Assembly (NCBI GenBank): GCA_016296505.1
Contig: JAEDJD010000006.1
Span: forward strand, 1-64,000
Origin: Oscillospiraceae bacterium
GTDB taxonomy: Bacteria > Bacillota > Clostridia > Oscillospirales > Ruminococcaceae
DNA: 64,000 nt
Direction: 5' to 3'
The position numbers and the translations under genes were made by a program. The notes under the pieces are model-generated. The model searched no databases. It worked only from the letters and a program-made list of their open reading frames with translations, and was not told the origin of the DNA. How positions within the stretch are numbered: the stretch's first letter is position 1; each line of letters starts with the position of its first letter. This document shows, piece by piece, positions 26,850 through 34,617 of this stretch.

Positions 26850-27533
26850 TTACTGTCCGGTCAGAACATCGCGCGTGATTTTGCCGTCCGCAAGCGTAAT
26901 CACGCGGTCGCATTGCAGCGCAATATTTTCATCATGCGTTATGATAATCATGGTCTGATTGTAGTCGCGGTTGGACTTCCGGAGCAATGTGATGATCTCG
27001 GCAGAATTTTTGCTGTCGAGGTTTCCGGTCGGCTCGTCCGCAAGAATCACAGACGGCTCGGTGAACATCGCTCTGCCGATGGAAACGCGCTGCTGCTGAC
27101 CGCCCGAAAGCTGCGAGGGCAGATGCGCTCTGCGGTCTTTGAGCTGCAAAAGCTCCAGCAGATCGTTCAGACGCTTTTTATCGGGCTTTCTGCCGTCCAT
27201 AATTTGCGGCAGCGTGATATTTTCCTCTGCCGAAAGTACCGGAATCAGATTATAAAACTGGTAAATCAGTCCGACCTGCCGCCGCCGGAAAATCGCAAGA
27301 TTTTTACTGTTTTGCTGATAGAGGTCCTGCCCGTCGAGATAGACCTTGCCGGAAGTTGGCTTATCCACGCCGCCGAGGATATGCAGAAGCGTAGATTTTC
27401 CGGAGCCTGACGGTCCGACTACCGCTGCCATTTGTCCTTTCGGAACGGTAAAGCTGACGTCGTCGAGCGCATTGACCTGTGTTTCACCTTTTCCGTATAT
27501 TTTGCTGAGATGTTCAATCGTTAAAAATTCCAT
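26850..27533 (-). CDS. MacB/LolD-type ABC transporter ATP-binding protein
   Basis: A 227-residue ATPase with Walker A GPSGSGKST (near 41-49), Q-loop FYNLIPVLSAEENI, signature LSGGQQQRVSIGRAM, Walker B VILADEPTGNLDS and the H-loop IITHDENIA. The LSGGQQQR and TGNLD combination is characteristic of the LolD/MacB/BceA branch. The ATG at 27533 follows GGGAGG; upstream in-frame codons to 27584 would overlap the promoter. Probable function: peptide or lipoprotein-type substrate movement, energy from ATP. Confidence 0.92.
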   Translation of the reverse strand: MEFLTIEHLSKIYGKGETQVNALDDVSFTVPKGQMAAVVGPSGSGKSTLLHILGGVDKPTSGKVYLDGQDLYQQNSKNLAIFRRRQVGLIYQFYNLIPVLSAEENITLPQIMDGRKPDKKRLNDLLELLQLKDRRAHLPSQLSGGQQQRVSIGRAMFTEPSVILADEPTGNLDSKNSAEIITLLRKSNRDYNQTMIIITHDENIALQCDRVITLADGKITRDVLTGQ

Positions 27534-27563
27534 GAGAATACCTCCCTTTTTGTTTCTGTATCC

Positions 27564-27617
27564 ATTATAACATAGAAATCTCACTTTTCTGTGACTTTAA
27601 AATTACAATTCTGTCAC
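27564..27617 (-). promoter_or_regulatory. promoter with direct repeats upstream of the MacB-like operon
   Basis: Minus strand -10 TATAAT (27569-27564) has no recognisable -35 at 17 bp. Upstream lie GTGACAGAA (27617-27609) and GTCACAGAA (27595-27587), exactly 22 bp (two helical turns) apart. Direct repeats at this spacing with a weak -35 suggest an activator site for an OmpR-class regulator. No two-component genes adjoin this operon. Confidence 0.5.
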
Positions 27618-27636
27618 TCTGCGCGCATTTCAGGGC

Positions 27637-27665
27637 TTGACAATCGAAATAAAACATGATATAAT
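27637..27665 (+). promoter_or_regulatory. consensus sigma-A promoter of the ABC-F gene
   Basis: TTGACA (27637-27642), 17-bp spacer, TATAAT (27660-27665). It starts a leader of roughly 265 nt before the ABC-F start codon. Confidence 0.92.
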
Positions 27666-27697
27666 CAGGATGTTACTATTCCAAAAGAGGTGAGAGG

Positions 27698-27709
27698 ATG
27701 AGAAAATAA
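27698..27709 (+). CDS. three-codon upstream ORF (Met-Arg-Lys) in the ABC-F leader
   Basis: ATG AGA AAA TAA, preceded by AAAAGAGGTGAGAGG, a strong ribosome binding site with good spacing (AGAGGTG at 27686-27692). It lies about 26 nt after the predicted transcription start. Ribosomes stalled by an antibiotic on such mini-ORFs are known to trigger read-through of downstream terminators at several ABC-F resistance genes, including a three-codon example in Listeria. Here the arrangement is seen in sequence; the mechanism is inferred. Confidence 0.7.
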   Translation: MRK

Positions 27710-27784
27710 TTCGCTTTTGATTGCATGAATATCGTGAACGGTACCGGCAAACGCTGGATACCGTCCGTTTGTGCTGCCAAAAGT

Positions 27785-27918
27785 GGATTATGTTCTCATA
27801 ACCTCTTTTTGCATTTTCGCATATTGCATTACGGGTGTATACTGCGTAGGACTCGCTGTATCCTTTGGGTTATCGAACATAACGGAACTGTTTGGCTGCA
27901 AACGGTTCCGTTTTTTAT
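27785..27918 (+). promoter_or_regulatory. transcription attenuator of the ABC-F gene
   Basis: Three elements. Hairpin 1: GG(A)TTATG / CATAACC (27785-27803) followed by TCTTTTTG. Terminator: AACGGAAC / GTTCCGTT (27881-27912) followed by TTTTTTATT (T-run to 27917), ending 21 bases before the start codon. Alternative pairing: 27788-27795 plus 27798-27803 with 27868-27873 plus 27875-27882, 14 bp interrupted by a small internal loop. It uses the 3' arm of hairpin 1 and the first bases of the terminator stem. This is the layout of a ribosome-sensed attenuator. Confidence 0.75.
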
Positions 27919-27938
27919 TGTTTGAAGGAGGAATGCAT

Positions 27939-29465
27939 ATGTCTCAAATCAGAGCAGAACACCTGAATTTTTCATATGACGGCAGCGCCGAACCGGTTTT
28001 TGAGGACGTATCCTTTTCCGTCGATACGGATTGGAAGCTTGGTCTCATCGGCAGAAACGGCAAGGGCAAAACAACCATTCTCCGGCTGCTGCATGGCGAA
28101 TTGCCCTATCAGGGCACAATCAGCATATCCGTACCGACCGCATATTTCCCCTATTCGCTGACGGAATCCCAGACGCGCTTGACAACAGCGGAGCTTGCAG
28201 AGGAACTCCGTCCGGACTGCGAACTCTGGCGCGTCATCTGCGAGCTGGCAGCCTTGCAGGAAAATGCAGATCTGCTGGAATGCCCGTTTGATACGCTCAG
28301 TCATGGACAGCGGACAAAGGTTTTGCTTGCGATTCTGTTCTCCGGCGACCATGATTTCCTGCTCGTTGACGAGCCGACCAATCATCTGGACGCGCCTGCA
28401 CGGGAATGCGTCAGGCAATATCTTTCCGGCAAGCAGGGCTTTATCCTTGTTTCGCACGACCGCGATCTGCTCGACGCCTGCACCGACCATATCCTCGTGC
28501 TGAACCGCAAAACAATCCGGGTACAGAACGGAAATTTCTCGTGCTGGCAGGAAAATCAGCAGCGGCTCGATCAATTTGCCGAGGCGGAAAATGAAAAGCA
28601 TCGCAAGCAGATTCGCAAGCTTCGTCAGGCGGCAAGGCAGACTGCGGAATGGGCGGAAAAAAGTGAACGCAGCAAAATCGGCTTCGATCCGGTCAAAGAG
28701 CATGACCGCTGTATCAGCACACGCGCGTTCATCGGCGCGAAAACAAAGAAAATGCAGAGCCGCGTGAAGCAGACCGAGCGCCGTATTGCACGCGAGATCG
28801 CTGCAAAAGAGAATCTGCTTCAGGATATCGAACAGACCGTCCTGCTCCGGATGTCGCCGCTTGCGCATCACAAGGATACGCTTGTATATCTGCGAGACTG
28901 TACGCTGCAATATGCCGGCGCTTCTGAACCGGTCTGCAAAGCGCTGACATACAGCATCCGACAAGGCGACTGCATTGCGCTGCACGGTGCAAACGGATGT
29001 GGAAAATCTACGCTCATGCGTGCGATTCTGCAAACGGCTGGCGTATTGCCGGCACATCCATCGCTGCAAATCTCCGGCACCTGTGAAACTGCCTCCGGTC
29101 TTGTGATCTCCTATGTACCGCAGGATACGTCTGCGCTGCGCGGCAGTATCGAGGCGTTCTGCGAAACACGTCGGCTCGATCGCAGCCTGTTCTGCACCAT
29201 ACTCCGGCAGCTCGATTTCAGCCGTTCGCAGCTTACGAAGGATATTTCTGCATATTCGGCGGGGCAGAAGAAAAAGGTTCTGCTTGCTGCGAGTCTGCTG
29301 ACGCCGGCACATCTCTATATCTGGGATGAGCCGCTGAACTTTATTGATATCTTCACGCGGATGCAAATTGAAACGCTGCTGCAGGATTATCACCCAACCA
29401 TCCTCTTTGCAGAGCATGATGTCCGATTCCGCGAAAACGCCGCGACTCAAGTTTTCAATATCTGA
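27939..29465 (+). CDS. ABC-F family ribosomal protection protein (Lsa/CplR-like)
   Basis: A 508-residue cytoplasmic protein with two ATPase domains and no membrane segment. NBD1: GRNGKGKTT, LSHGQRTKV and DEPTNHLD. A charged interdomain linker lies around 205-300 (antibiotic-resistance-domain position). NBD2: GANGCGKST, YSAGQKKKVLLA and DEPLNFID. The YSAGQKKKV/DEPLNF pair is typical of Lsa/CplR-type proteins that displace lincosamides, streptogramin A and pleuromutilins from the ribosome. The start at 27939 follows GAAGGAGG; a longer frame back to 27771 runs through the attenuator and is rejected. Regulation by the leader mini-ORF and terminator supports a drug-inducible gene. Confidence 0.88.
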   Translation: MSQIRAEHLNFSYDGSAEPVFEDVSFSVDTDWKLGLIGRNGKGKTTILRLLHGELPYQGTISISVPTAYFPYSLTESQTRLTTAELAEELRPDCELWRVICELAALQENADLLECPFDTLSHGQRTKVLLAILFSGDHDFLLVDEPTNHLDAPARECVRQYLSGKQGFILVSHDRDLLDACTDHILVLNRKTIRVQNGNFSCWQENQQRLDQFAEAENEKHRKQIRKLRQAARQTAEWAEKSERSKIGFDPVKEHDRCISTRAFIGAKTKKMQSRVKQTERRIAREIAAKENLLQDIEQTVLLRMSPLAHHKDTLVYLRDCTLQYAGASEPVCKALTYSIRQGDCIALHGANGCGKSTLMRAILQTAGVLPAHPSLQISGTCETASGLVISYVPQDTSALRGSIEAFCETRRLDRSLFCTILRQLDFSRSQLTKDISAYSAGQKKKVLLAASLLTPAHLYIWDEPLNFIDIFTRMQIETLLQDYHPTILFAEHDVRFRENAATQVFNI

Positions 29466-29508
29466 GCATACAAAATGTACGCCATCTTTGAATGTGTATT
29501 TCTCTGCC

Positions 29509-29566
29509 TTGACTTTTTTTATAATAGTATGGTATAATATATTGTTGAGATCGTATCGCACGGTCT
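29509..29566 (+). promoter_or_regulatory. promoter and candidate operator of the CobW-type operon
   Basis: TTGACT (29509-29514), 18-bp spacer, TATAAT (29533-29538). An imperfect palindrome AGATCGT-N5-ACGGTCT (29548-29566, 6 of 7 pairs) covers the predicted start site and may bind a metal regulator. It is not a clear Zur box. Confidence 0.6.
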
Positions 29567-29591
29567 AATTCTTAGAAAGAAGTGCATATTC

Positions 29592-30782
29592 ATGACAAAA
29601 ATTACCATTTTCTCCGGTTTCCTCGGAGCCGGTAAGACAACGCTCATCAAGAAGCTCATTCAGGACGGCTTCAAAGGCGAAAAGCTCGTACTGATCGAAA
29701 ATGAATTCGGTCAGATCGGCATTGACGGCGGTTTTCTCAAGGAAGCCGGCATCCAGATCAACGAAATGAACTCCGGCTGCATCTGCTGCTCACTGGTCGG
29801 CGATTTCGGCAACGCGCTTCGGCAGGTATTGGAATCGTATCAGCCGGATCGTATCCTGATTGAGCCATCCGGCGTCGGCAAGCTCAGCGACGTCATCAGC
29901 GCCGTGCAGAATCTTCATATGGAGGATGTGGAGCTGGACGGCTTCACAACCGTTGTTGACGCGAAAAAATGCAAAATGTATCAAAAGAATTTCGGTGAAT
30001 TCTTCAATAATCAGATCACCTACGCAAGCTGCCTGATTCTCAGCCATTCCGCCGGAATGTCCGAATCACAGCTTCAGGATGTCGTTGCGCGTCTGCGGGA
30101 ATTCAATCCGTCCGCCCCGATCGTCACGACCGACTGGGATATGCTTTCCGGTGCGCAGCTCCTTTCTGCCATGACGCAGAAGAATACGCTGGACGATGAA
30201 CTGAAAGCGCTTCTGGACGAGACATCGGCGCATCGTCACCATCATCACGACGATGACTGCACCTGCGGCTGCCACGATCATGACCATGAGCACGAGCATC
30301 ACCACCACCACGACCACGACGATGACTGCACCTGCGGCTGCCACGATCATGACCATGAACACGAACATCACCACCACGACCACGACGATGACTGCACCTG
30401 CGGCTGCCACGATCATGACCATGAACACGAACATCACCACCACGACCACGACGATGACTGCGACTGCGGCTGTCACGAGCACCACCATCATCACCACCAC
30501 GCAGACGAGGTCTTTACAAGCTGGGGAATCGAAACACCGAAAACCTATACGATAGACGCAATCACCGCTGCGCTGGAAGCACTCGCCGATGAAGAAACAT
30601 TCGGTATGGTTCTGCGTGCAAAGGGCATTGTCGAGGGAGAAAACGGTCAGTGGATCCACTTTGATTACGTCCCCGGCACACCGGATGTCCGTACCGGCAG
30701 CGCCGAGACAACCGGCAGACTTTGCGTAATCGGTTCCAAGCTCAATGAGCAGAATATCGCAAAGCTGTTCTGTGCGGAATAA
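29592..30782 (+). CDS. CobW/G3E-family GTPase-like metallochaperone with His/Asp/Cys-rich repeat region
   Basis: A 396-residue P-loop protein. Walker A FLGAGKTT (10-17), NEFGQIGIDGG and the G3E metal motif CICC (63-66) are present. The usual guanine-specificity NKxD is replaced by ILSHSAGMS near 150, so nucleotide choice is unsure. Residues about 213-303 contain four units of a His/Asp-rich sequence with DDDCTCGCHDH motifs, an obvious zinc/nickel/cobalt store. The C-terminal domain (about 305-396) resembles CobW_C. G3E proteins such as ZagA/YeiR insert or buffer metals. Coupled to the next gene 10 bases downstream. Confidence 0.9.
   Translation: MTKITIFSGFLGAGKTTLIKKLIQDGFKGEKLVLIENEFGQIGIDGGFLKEAGIQINEMNSGCICCSLVGDFGNALRQVLESYQPDRILIEPSGVGKLSDVISAVQNLHMEDVELDGFTTVVDAKKCKMYQKNFGEFFNNQITYASCLILSHSAGMSESQLQDVVARLREFNPSAPIVTTDWDMLSGAQLLSAMTQKNTLDDELKALLDETSAHRHHHHDDDCTCGCHDHDHEHEHHHHHDHDDDCTCGCHDHDHEHEHHHHDHDDDCTCGCHDHDHEHEHHHHDHDDDCDCGCHEHHHHHHHADEVFTSWGIETPKTYTIDAITAALEALADEETFGMVLRAKGIVEGENGQWIHFDYVPGTPDVRTGSAETTGRLCVIGSKLNEQNIAKLFCAE
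30239..30492 (+). repeat. tandem repeat encoding metal-binding His/Asp/Cys units
   Basis: About 3.7 copies of a 66-69 bp unit, nearly identical between copies. Each encodes an Asp-Asp-Asp-Cys-x-Cys-Gly-Cys-His core flanked by His/Glu runs. The last unit has CDCGCHEH instead of CTCGCHDH. Low divergence suggests recent expansion or gene conversion; copy number may vary between strains. Confidence 0.93.
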
Positions 30783-30792
30783 GGAGGTCAAA

Positions 30793-31752
30793 ATGCCGAA
30801 TAATCAGGAAGAATTTATTCCGGTATATTTGTTTCTCGGATTTCTGGAATCCGGCAAGACAATGTTCATTCAGGACGCGCTGGAAGACGCACGCTTTACC
30901 AACAATGAACGCACGCTGCTGCTCGTCTGCGAGGAGGGCATGGAGGAATATGACCAATCCAGATTCGAGGAACTGAATATTACAATGCAGGTCATCGAGG
31001 ACGTCAGCGAAATGACGCCGGAGCATCTCGAACGTATGGCAAAGGAATGCCGCGCCGAACGCGTGATGCTCGAATATAACGGAATGTGGCAGATCCAGAC
31101 GCTCTTTGACAATATGCCCGATGATTGGGCGATTTATCAGGCGATTTTCATTGCCGACGCCACCACATTCATGCAGTATAATGCGAATATGCGGAGTCTT
31201 GTTGTGGATAAGCTGAATATGTGCGAGCTGGTTTACTTCAACCGCTTCACGAAAGACCTCGATCCGCAAGGCTATCATCAGATTGTACGCGGCGTCACGC
31301 GGCGCGCGGATATTTATTACGAATATCCTGACGGAGAAGCTGTCTTTGACGATATTGAGGATCCGCTGCCGTTTGACGTCAATGCAAAAACAATCGTCAT
31401 CGAGGATCGTGATTTCGCGCTCTTTTACCGCGATCTCATGGAGGACGCGAAAAAATATGAGAAGAAAACCGTCAGATTCAAAGGTCTTGCCGTGAAAAAC
31501 GAAACATTTCCGCCGAATATCTTCGCAATCGGACGGCATATCATGACCTGCTGTATCGACGATATTCAGTATAGCTGGATTGCCGCGCAGTATGGACGCA
31601 AATTCGAGCCGCATAAGGATCATTGGGTAACCATCACCGGCGCCATCGAGGTACGCTTCAACCAGATGGAGGGCGTATTCGTCCCGATGCTGCATATCAC
31701 GAAGCTGACAGACGCCGAACCCCCTGAGCAGCCTGTCGCAACATTTTATTGA
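30793..31752 (+). CDS. G3E-like P-loop protein with C-terminal YcgQ/DUF1980-like domain
   Basis: A 319-residue protein. Walker A GFLESGKT (16-23) and an overall CobW-like P-loop half (1-200), but no CxCC and no NKxD. The C-terminal part (about 225-310) has the OB-like pattern of YcgQ/DUF1980: VRFKGLAV, FAIGRHIMTCCIDDIQ, WVTITGAIEV and VPMLHITKL. YcgR/YcgQ-type proteins are zinc-linked membrane partners in Firmicutes. Here the domain is soluble and fused to a GTPase-like half. ATG 30793 has AAGGAGG upstream. Likely works with the preceding metallochaperone (inference). Confidence 0.8.
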   Translation: MPNNQEEFIPVYLFLGFLESGKTMFIQDALEDARFTNNERTLLLVCEEGMEEYDQSRFEELNITMQVIEDVSEMTPEHLERMAKECRAERVMLEYNGMWQIQTLFDNMPDDWAIYQAIFIADATTFMQYNANMRSLVVDKLNMCELVYFNRFTKDLDPQGYHQIVRGVTRRADIYYEYPDGEAVFDDIEDPLPFDVNAKTIVIEDRDFALFYRDLMEDAKKYEKKTVRFKGLAVKNETFPPNIFAIGRHIMTCCIDDIQYSWIAAQYGRKFEPHKDHWVTITGAIEVRFNQMEGVFVPMLHITKLTDAEPPEQPVATFY

Positions 31753-31756
31753 TTTT

Positions 31757-31790
31757 AAAACCGGAGCCGCCATGCTCCGGTTTTTTTCGT
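31757..31790 (+). terminator. intrinsic terminator of the CobW-type operon
   Basis: Stem AAAACCGGAGC / GCTCCGGTTTT (11 bp), 6-base loop, then TTTC; six bases after the stop codon. Confidence 0.93.
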
Positions 31791-31958
31791 ATTTATGTGA
31801 AAAATGACAAACAAGTTACAAATACGCGCGCCAATCGCTCCAAACGGAAATCATGCTGAAAAATCACGTATATACTGCGATTTTGCAATTTTTTATCATT
31901 GTGTATTACAGCGTAGCCATGTCTTTTTGAAAATTTGATAAAAAAACGGTAAAAACGC

Positions 31959-31987
31959 TTTACTTTTTTCAGATTTTGCGATATAAT
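31959..31987 (+). promoter_or_regulatory. promoter of the AraC-family gene
   Basis: TTTACT (31959-31964), 17-bp spacer, TATAAT (31982-31987). The AT-rich stretch 31790-31958 before it shows no other recognisable element. Confidence 0.75.
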
Positions 31988-32062
31988 AATTGTATATAAT
32001 CAAATATTGCTATCCGAAACGAACGAATGCTACCGTAAGACTGTGAAAAGGAGGGAACGGAT

Positions 32063-32959
32063 ATGATTAAGCATCTGAACGATAACTATGAAACCGTTGA
32101 ATACGCTGACAAACGATTCGTGATGCTGTATGACAATGTGGAAACGGAATTTTATCCAACGCATTGGCATCATGCCATCGAAATCATCATGCCGATCGAA
32201 AACGGCTTTTTTGTCGAAACCGGCGGCAAGGAATTCCGGCTGAGTGAGCGTGAAATCCTCATCATTCCTGCCGGCGAGCTGCATACGCTCCCAGCGCAGC
32301 CCGGTAGACGCATCATTTTTCAGTGCAATCAGGATGTATTGCAGAACAATCTGGCGCTTGCGCCCGTCATGGCTGTTTTTAACGTCCCACTCCATATTAC
32401 GCCGGATATCGACCGCGATCTCTATTTGCGCGCAAAAAAAGCAATGCTCGATATTTACGCCGATTACTACGAGGATTCCGAAATCACCGATGTGAAAATC
32501 TATCTGAATCTCATCAATATGCTCGTTGCAATCCGTGAATTTCAGCTTAATCAGGCGCGTGAAACCCTCGCCTGCGCCAAGGACAAAATGGTGCAGTATA
32601 ACGAGAAATTCAAGCAGGTTCTCAAATATATCGACCAGAATTATATGTACGATATCTCGCTTGATACACTCGCGGAAATCGCCGGATACAGCAAATTCCA
32701 TTTTTCTCGTATCTTCAAGCAGTTTAATTCAATGTCCTATTTGCAATACATCAATCTCCGGCGGACGCGCGCTGCCGAAACGCTCCTGCTCGACCCGACT
32801 ATCCCGATCACAGAGGTCGCCATGCGGGCAGGCTTCTCCAGTCTCTCAACCTTCAACCGCATCTTCAAGGAGATCAAGCACTGTACCCCTTCCAGCTATC
32901 AACGGTTCTACTGCTCCGCCGGAAAAGGTCCGATGCAGACAGTCTCTAGCGATTTTTAG
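32063..32959 (+). CDS. AraC-family transcriptional regulator with N-terminal cupin
   Basis: A 298-residue regulator. The N-terminal half is a cupin-like sensor (YPTHWHHAIEIIMP near 31-44, then ILIIPAGELHTLPA), with histidines suited for ligand or metal binding. The C-terminal half (about 190-290) has two helix-turn-helix units: SLDTLAEIAGYSKFHFSRIFKQ and PITEVAMRAGFSSLSTFNRIFKE. This architecture usually senses sugars and activates transport or hydrolase genes. No sugar genes adjoin it here, so the target is unknown. AAAGGAGG precedes the ATG. Confidence 0.93.
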   Translation: MIKHLNDNYETVEYADKRFVMLYDNVETEFYPTHWHHAIEIIMPIENGFFVETGGKEFRLSEREILIIPAGELHTLPAQPGRRIIFQCNQDVLQNNLALAPVMAVFNVPLHITPDIDRDLYLRAKKAMLDIYADYYEDSEITDVKIYLNLINMLVAIREFQLNQARETLACAKDKMVQYNEKFKQVLKYIDQNYMYDISLDTLAEIAGYSKFHFSRIFKQFNSMSYLQYINLRRTRAAETLLLDPTIPITEVAMRAGFSSLSTFNRIFKEIKHCTPSSYQRFYCSAGKGPMQTVSSDF

Positions 32960-33057
32960 GTTCGGACTGAGGAGATCACATATAACAAAATCTTACAGTG
33001 CCGCGGCATTCTGCTGACGCTGCGCGCCCATCACAGCGACAACGCTACATTAAATCA

Positions 33058-33372
33058 AAACCACCCGTTGAACGGGTGGTTTCAGCTTGTATATAAAGTC
33101 CTCTGTTCTGATTTAGAATCACACAAGAGAGGTAAAGAGATCAATCATGGGGGAAGTGGCCCATTAAAAATGGGGCACTTCCCCCAAACCCCTATCTTCC
33201 CGAAATAGAACGCAAAATGTGGAGTTTCGCACTCTGCGGAGTGCGACTTAGGGCGCCGCCCTAAGAACCCGCGAGCTTTTGAAAAAGCTCGACCAAAACT
33301 TTCATTTCACCTTCGGTGTGCGCACCCGTATGTTTCTCGACAGACTGAAACCACCCGTTGAACGGATGGTTT
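33058..33372. repeat. structured repeat element of six hairpins, no gene
   Basis: The gene-free stretch 32960-33420 contains an ordered set of palindromes: AAACCACCCGT/ACGGGTGGTTT (33058-33082), GGGGGAAGTG/CACTTCCCCC with inner CCCAT/ATGGG (33149-33185), CGCACTC/GAGTGCG (33228-33245), CTTAGGGC/GCCCTAAG (33247-33265), GAGCTTTT/AAAAGCTC (33273-33290) and a second copy of the first with one mismatch (33348-33372). The same hairpin at both ends suggests a non-autonomous, IS200/IS605-type (PATE-like) element. From memory, the middle modules recur in Ruminococcaceae intergenic DNA; this needs a search. Confidence 0.6.
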
Positions 33373-33426
33373 ACTGACACCGCCCATTAAGGGGCTGAGA
33401 AAGGTCTGCCAACTGCATTTCTTGCC

Positions 33427-33461
33427 AAAAAGGGCTGCGTATCCGCATGGGATACACAGCC
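33427..33461 (-). terminator. intrinsic terminator after rplL
   Basis: Minus strand stem GGCTGTGTATCC / GGATACGCAGCC (one mismatch), 4-5 base loop, then CTTTTTGG. It begins about 20 bp after the rplL stop, so rpoB is not co-transcribed here. Confidence 0.88.
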
Positions 33462-33482
33462 TCTTTGTCAGTGAAGTAAAAA

Positions 33483-33854
33483 TTACTTCAGCTCGATGGT
33501 AGCGCCAGCCTCTTCGAGCTTCTTCTTCAGCTCTTCAGCCTCTGCCTTTGCAACTGCTTCTTTCAGAGTGCCCAGACCCTCAACAGCAGCCTTTGCCTCT
33601 TTCAGTCCGAGACCGAGAACATCCTTAACAGCCTTGATGACGTTCATCTTGCTGTCGCCAAAGGACTTCAGAACAACGTCAAACTCAGTCTTTTCTGCCT
33701 CAGCAGCTGCGCCTGCGCCTGCTGCCGGACCTGCTGCTGCAACAACAGCGGTAACGCCAAACTCTTCCTGAATTGCCTCGACCAGCTCAGCCAGCTCGAG
33801 AACGGAGAGTGCCTTGATATCTTCGATAAACTTCATTGTCTTTTCGGAAGCCAT
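33483..33854 (-). CDS. rplL: 50S ribosomal protein L7/L12
   Basis: A 123-residue acidic, Ala/Glu-rich stalk protein. The N-terminal dimerisation helix (about 1-35), the flexible Ala/Gly/Pro hinge ([16 protein letters not shown], about 40-55) and the C-terminal domain ([48 protein letters not shown]) are complete. It recruits translation factors to the ribosome. The ATG at 33854 follows AAAGGAG. It lies 54 bp after rplJ in a two-gene operon under the L10 leader. Confidence 0.98.
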   Translation of the reverse strand: MASEKTMKFIEDIKALSVLELAELVEAIQEEFGVTAVVAAAGPAAGAGAAAEAEKTEFDVVLKSFGDSKMNVIKAVKDVLGLGLKEAKAAVEGLGTLKEAVAKAEAEELKKKLEEAGATIELK

Positions 33855-33908
33855 GATAATTCTCCTTTTCAAAAATTAAAATAATTTGGATTTCAGGCGG
33901 CCTTAGAA

Positions 33909-34418
33909 TCAGGCTGCCTCCTCGTTCTTCTTGTCCACAAGAGCCTGCAATGTTGCAGCGAGCTTCTGCATCGGACCCTGAAGGGAACCGACGAGCTGTG
34001 CAAGCAGAATGTCCTTGGACGGAATCTTGGAGAGTGCCTTAACGCCGGCAGCGTCATAGAACTCACCGTCAACGAAACCAGCCTTCAGGCTGAACTTTCC
34101 GTTAGACTTCTCAGCGAATTCGCCGAGAATACGGGCTGCAACAGTCTGATCATTTTCGCAGATTGCGATTGCGGTCGTACCTTCGAGTACGCTGTCAAAC
34201 TGATCGTAGCCGATGTTGTGCATAGCAATGCGGATCATGGTGTTCTTCTGAACAGCGTAGCTGACGCCTGCCTCACGAAGCTCTTTACGGAGCTTGGTAT
34301 CTTCCTCAACGGTGATACCCTTGTAGTCAACGAGCACGCACGCAGCAGCATTCTTGAGCTGCTCGGTCAGAGCATTGACCTTTTCCTGCTTTGCCTGCAA
34401 AACCTTTTCACTTGGCAT
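33909..34418 (-). CDS. rplJ: 50S ribosomal protein L10
   Basis: A 169-residue stalk-base protein: N-terminal MPSEKVLQAKQEKVNALTEQ, VLVDYKGITVEE, LRKELREAGVSYAVQKNTMI, and the C-terminal helix that carries L7/L12 dimers. The ATG at 34418 follows GGAGGTG; longer in-frame codons to 34559 fall in the leader RNA and are rejected. In Firmicutes L10(L12)4 binds the leader of its own mRNA and represses the operon. Confidence 0.98.
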   Translation of the reverse strand: MPSEKVLQAKQEKVNALTEQLKNAAACVLVDYKGITVEEDTKLRKELREAGVSYAVQKNTMIRIAMHNIGYDQFDSVLEGTTAIAICENDQTVAARILGEFAEKSNGKFSLKAGFVDGEFYDAAGVKALSKIPSKDILLAQLVGSLQGPMQKLAATLQALVDKKNEEAA

Positions 34419-34473
34419 ATTTTTCACCTCCGGTTTTGTAATCGGCTGAACAAACGAGCGAACGGAGGCATAT

Positions 34474-34611
34474 AAAAAAGCCTCTCCCGAAACATCGGAG
34501 AGGCGGAGTTCACGTGGATACGGGAACGACCGGCACTCCTCGGCTGGACTTCCGTACATTGCTGTACTGCCAACTGTCTATGGAATACGGGATTCACTGT
34601 TTGATTCAAGC
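34474..34611 (-). ncRNA. L10 leader with transcription attenuator
   Basis: The 5' untranslated region of rplJ (about 190 nt). Upstream part 34505-34600 can fold into the L10-binding region (for example GCAGTACAGCAA, and CCGAGGAGTGCCGG). It ends in a strong terminator GCCTCTCC / GGAGAGGC (34480-34504) with a run of six T (34474-34479), about 55 bases before the start codon. Position, gene and attenuator agree with the ribosomal protein L10 leader family; exact secondary structure not computed. Confidence 0.8.
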
Positions 34612-34617
34612 TTTATT

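Noticed and set aside
27725..27925. 66-codon frame in the ABC-F leader as a longer leader peptide
   Set aside because: No ribosome site before its ATG and it runs through the terminator stem; the three-codon ORF at 27698 has the strong site.
30239..30492. CRISPR-like short tandem repeats
   Set aside because: Units are contiguous, in frame and coding for His/Asp/Cys peptides; there are no unique spacers.
30066..30791. Long minus-strand reading frame with Val/Met-rich hydrophobic repeats opposite the CobW-type gene
   Set aside because: It is the antisense of the His/Asp repeats (GTG/ATG-rich complement), has no ribosome site, and the plus-strand gene is well supported.
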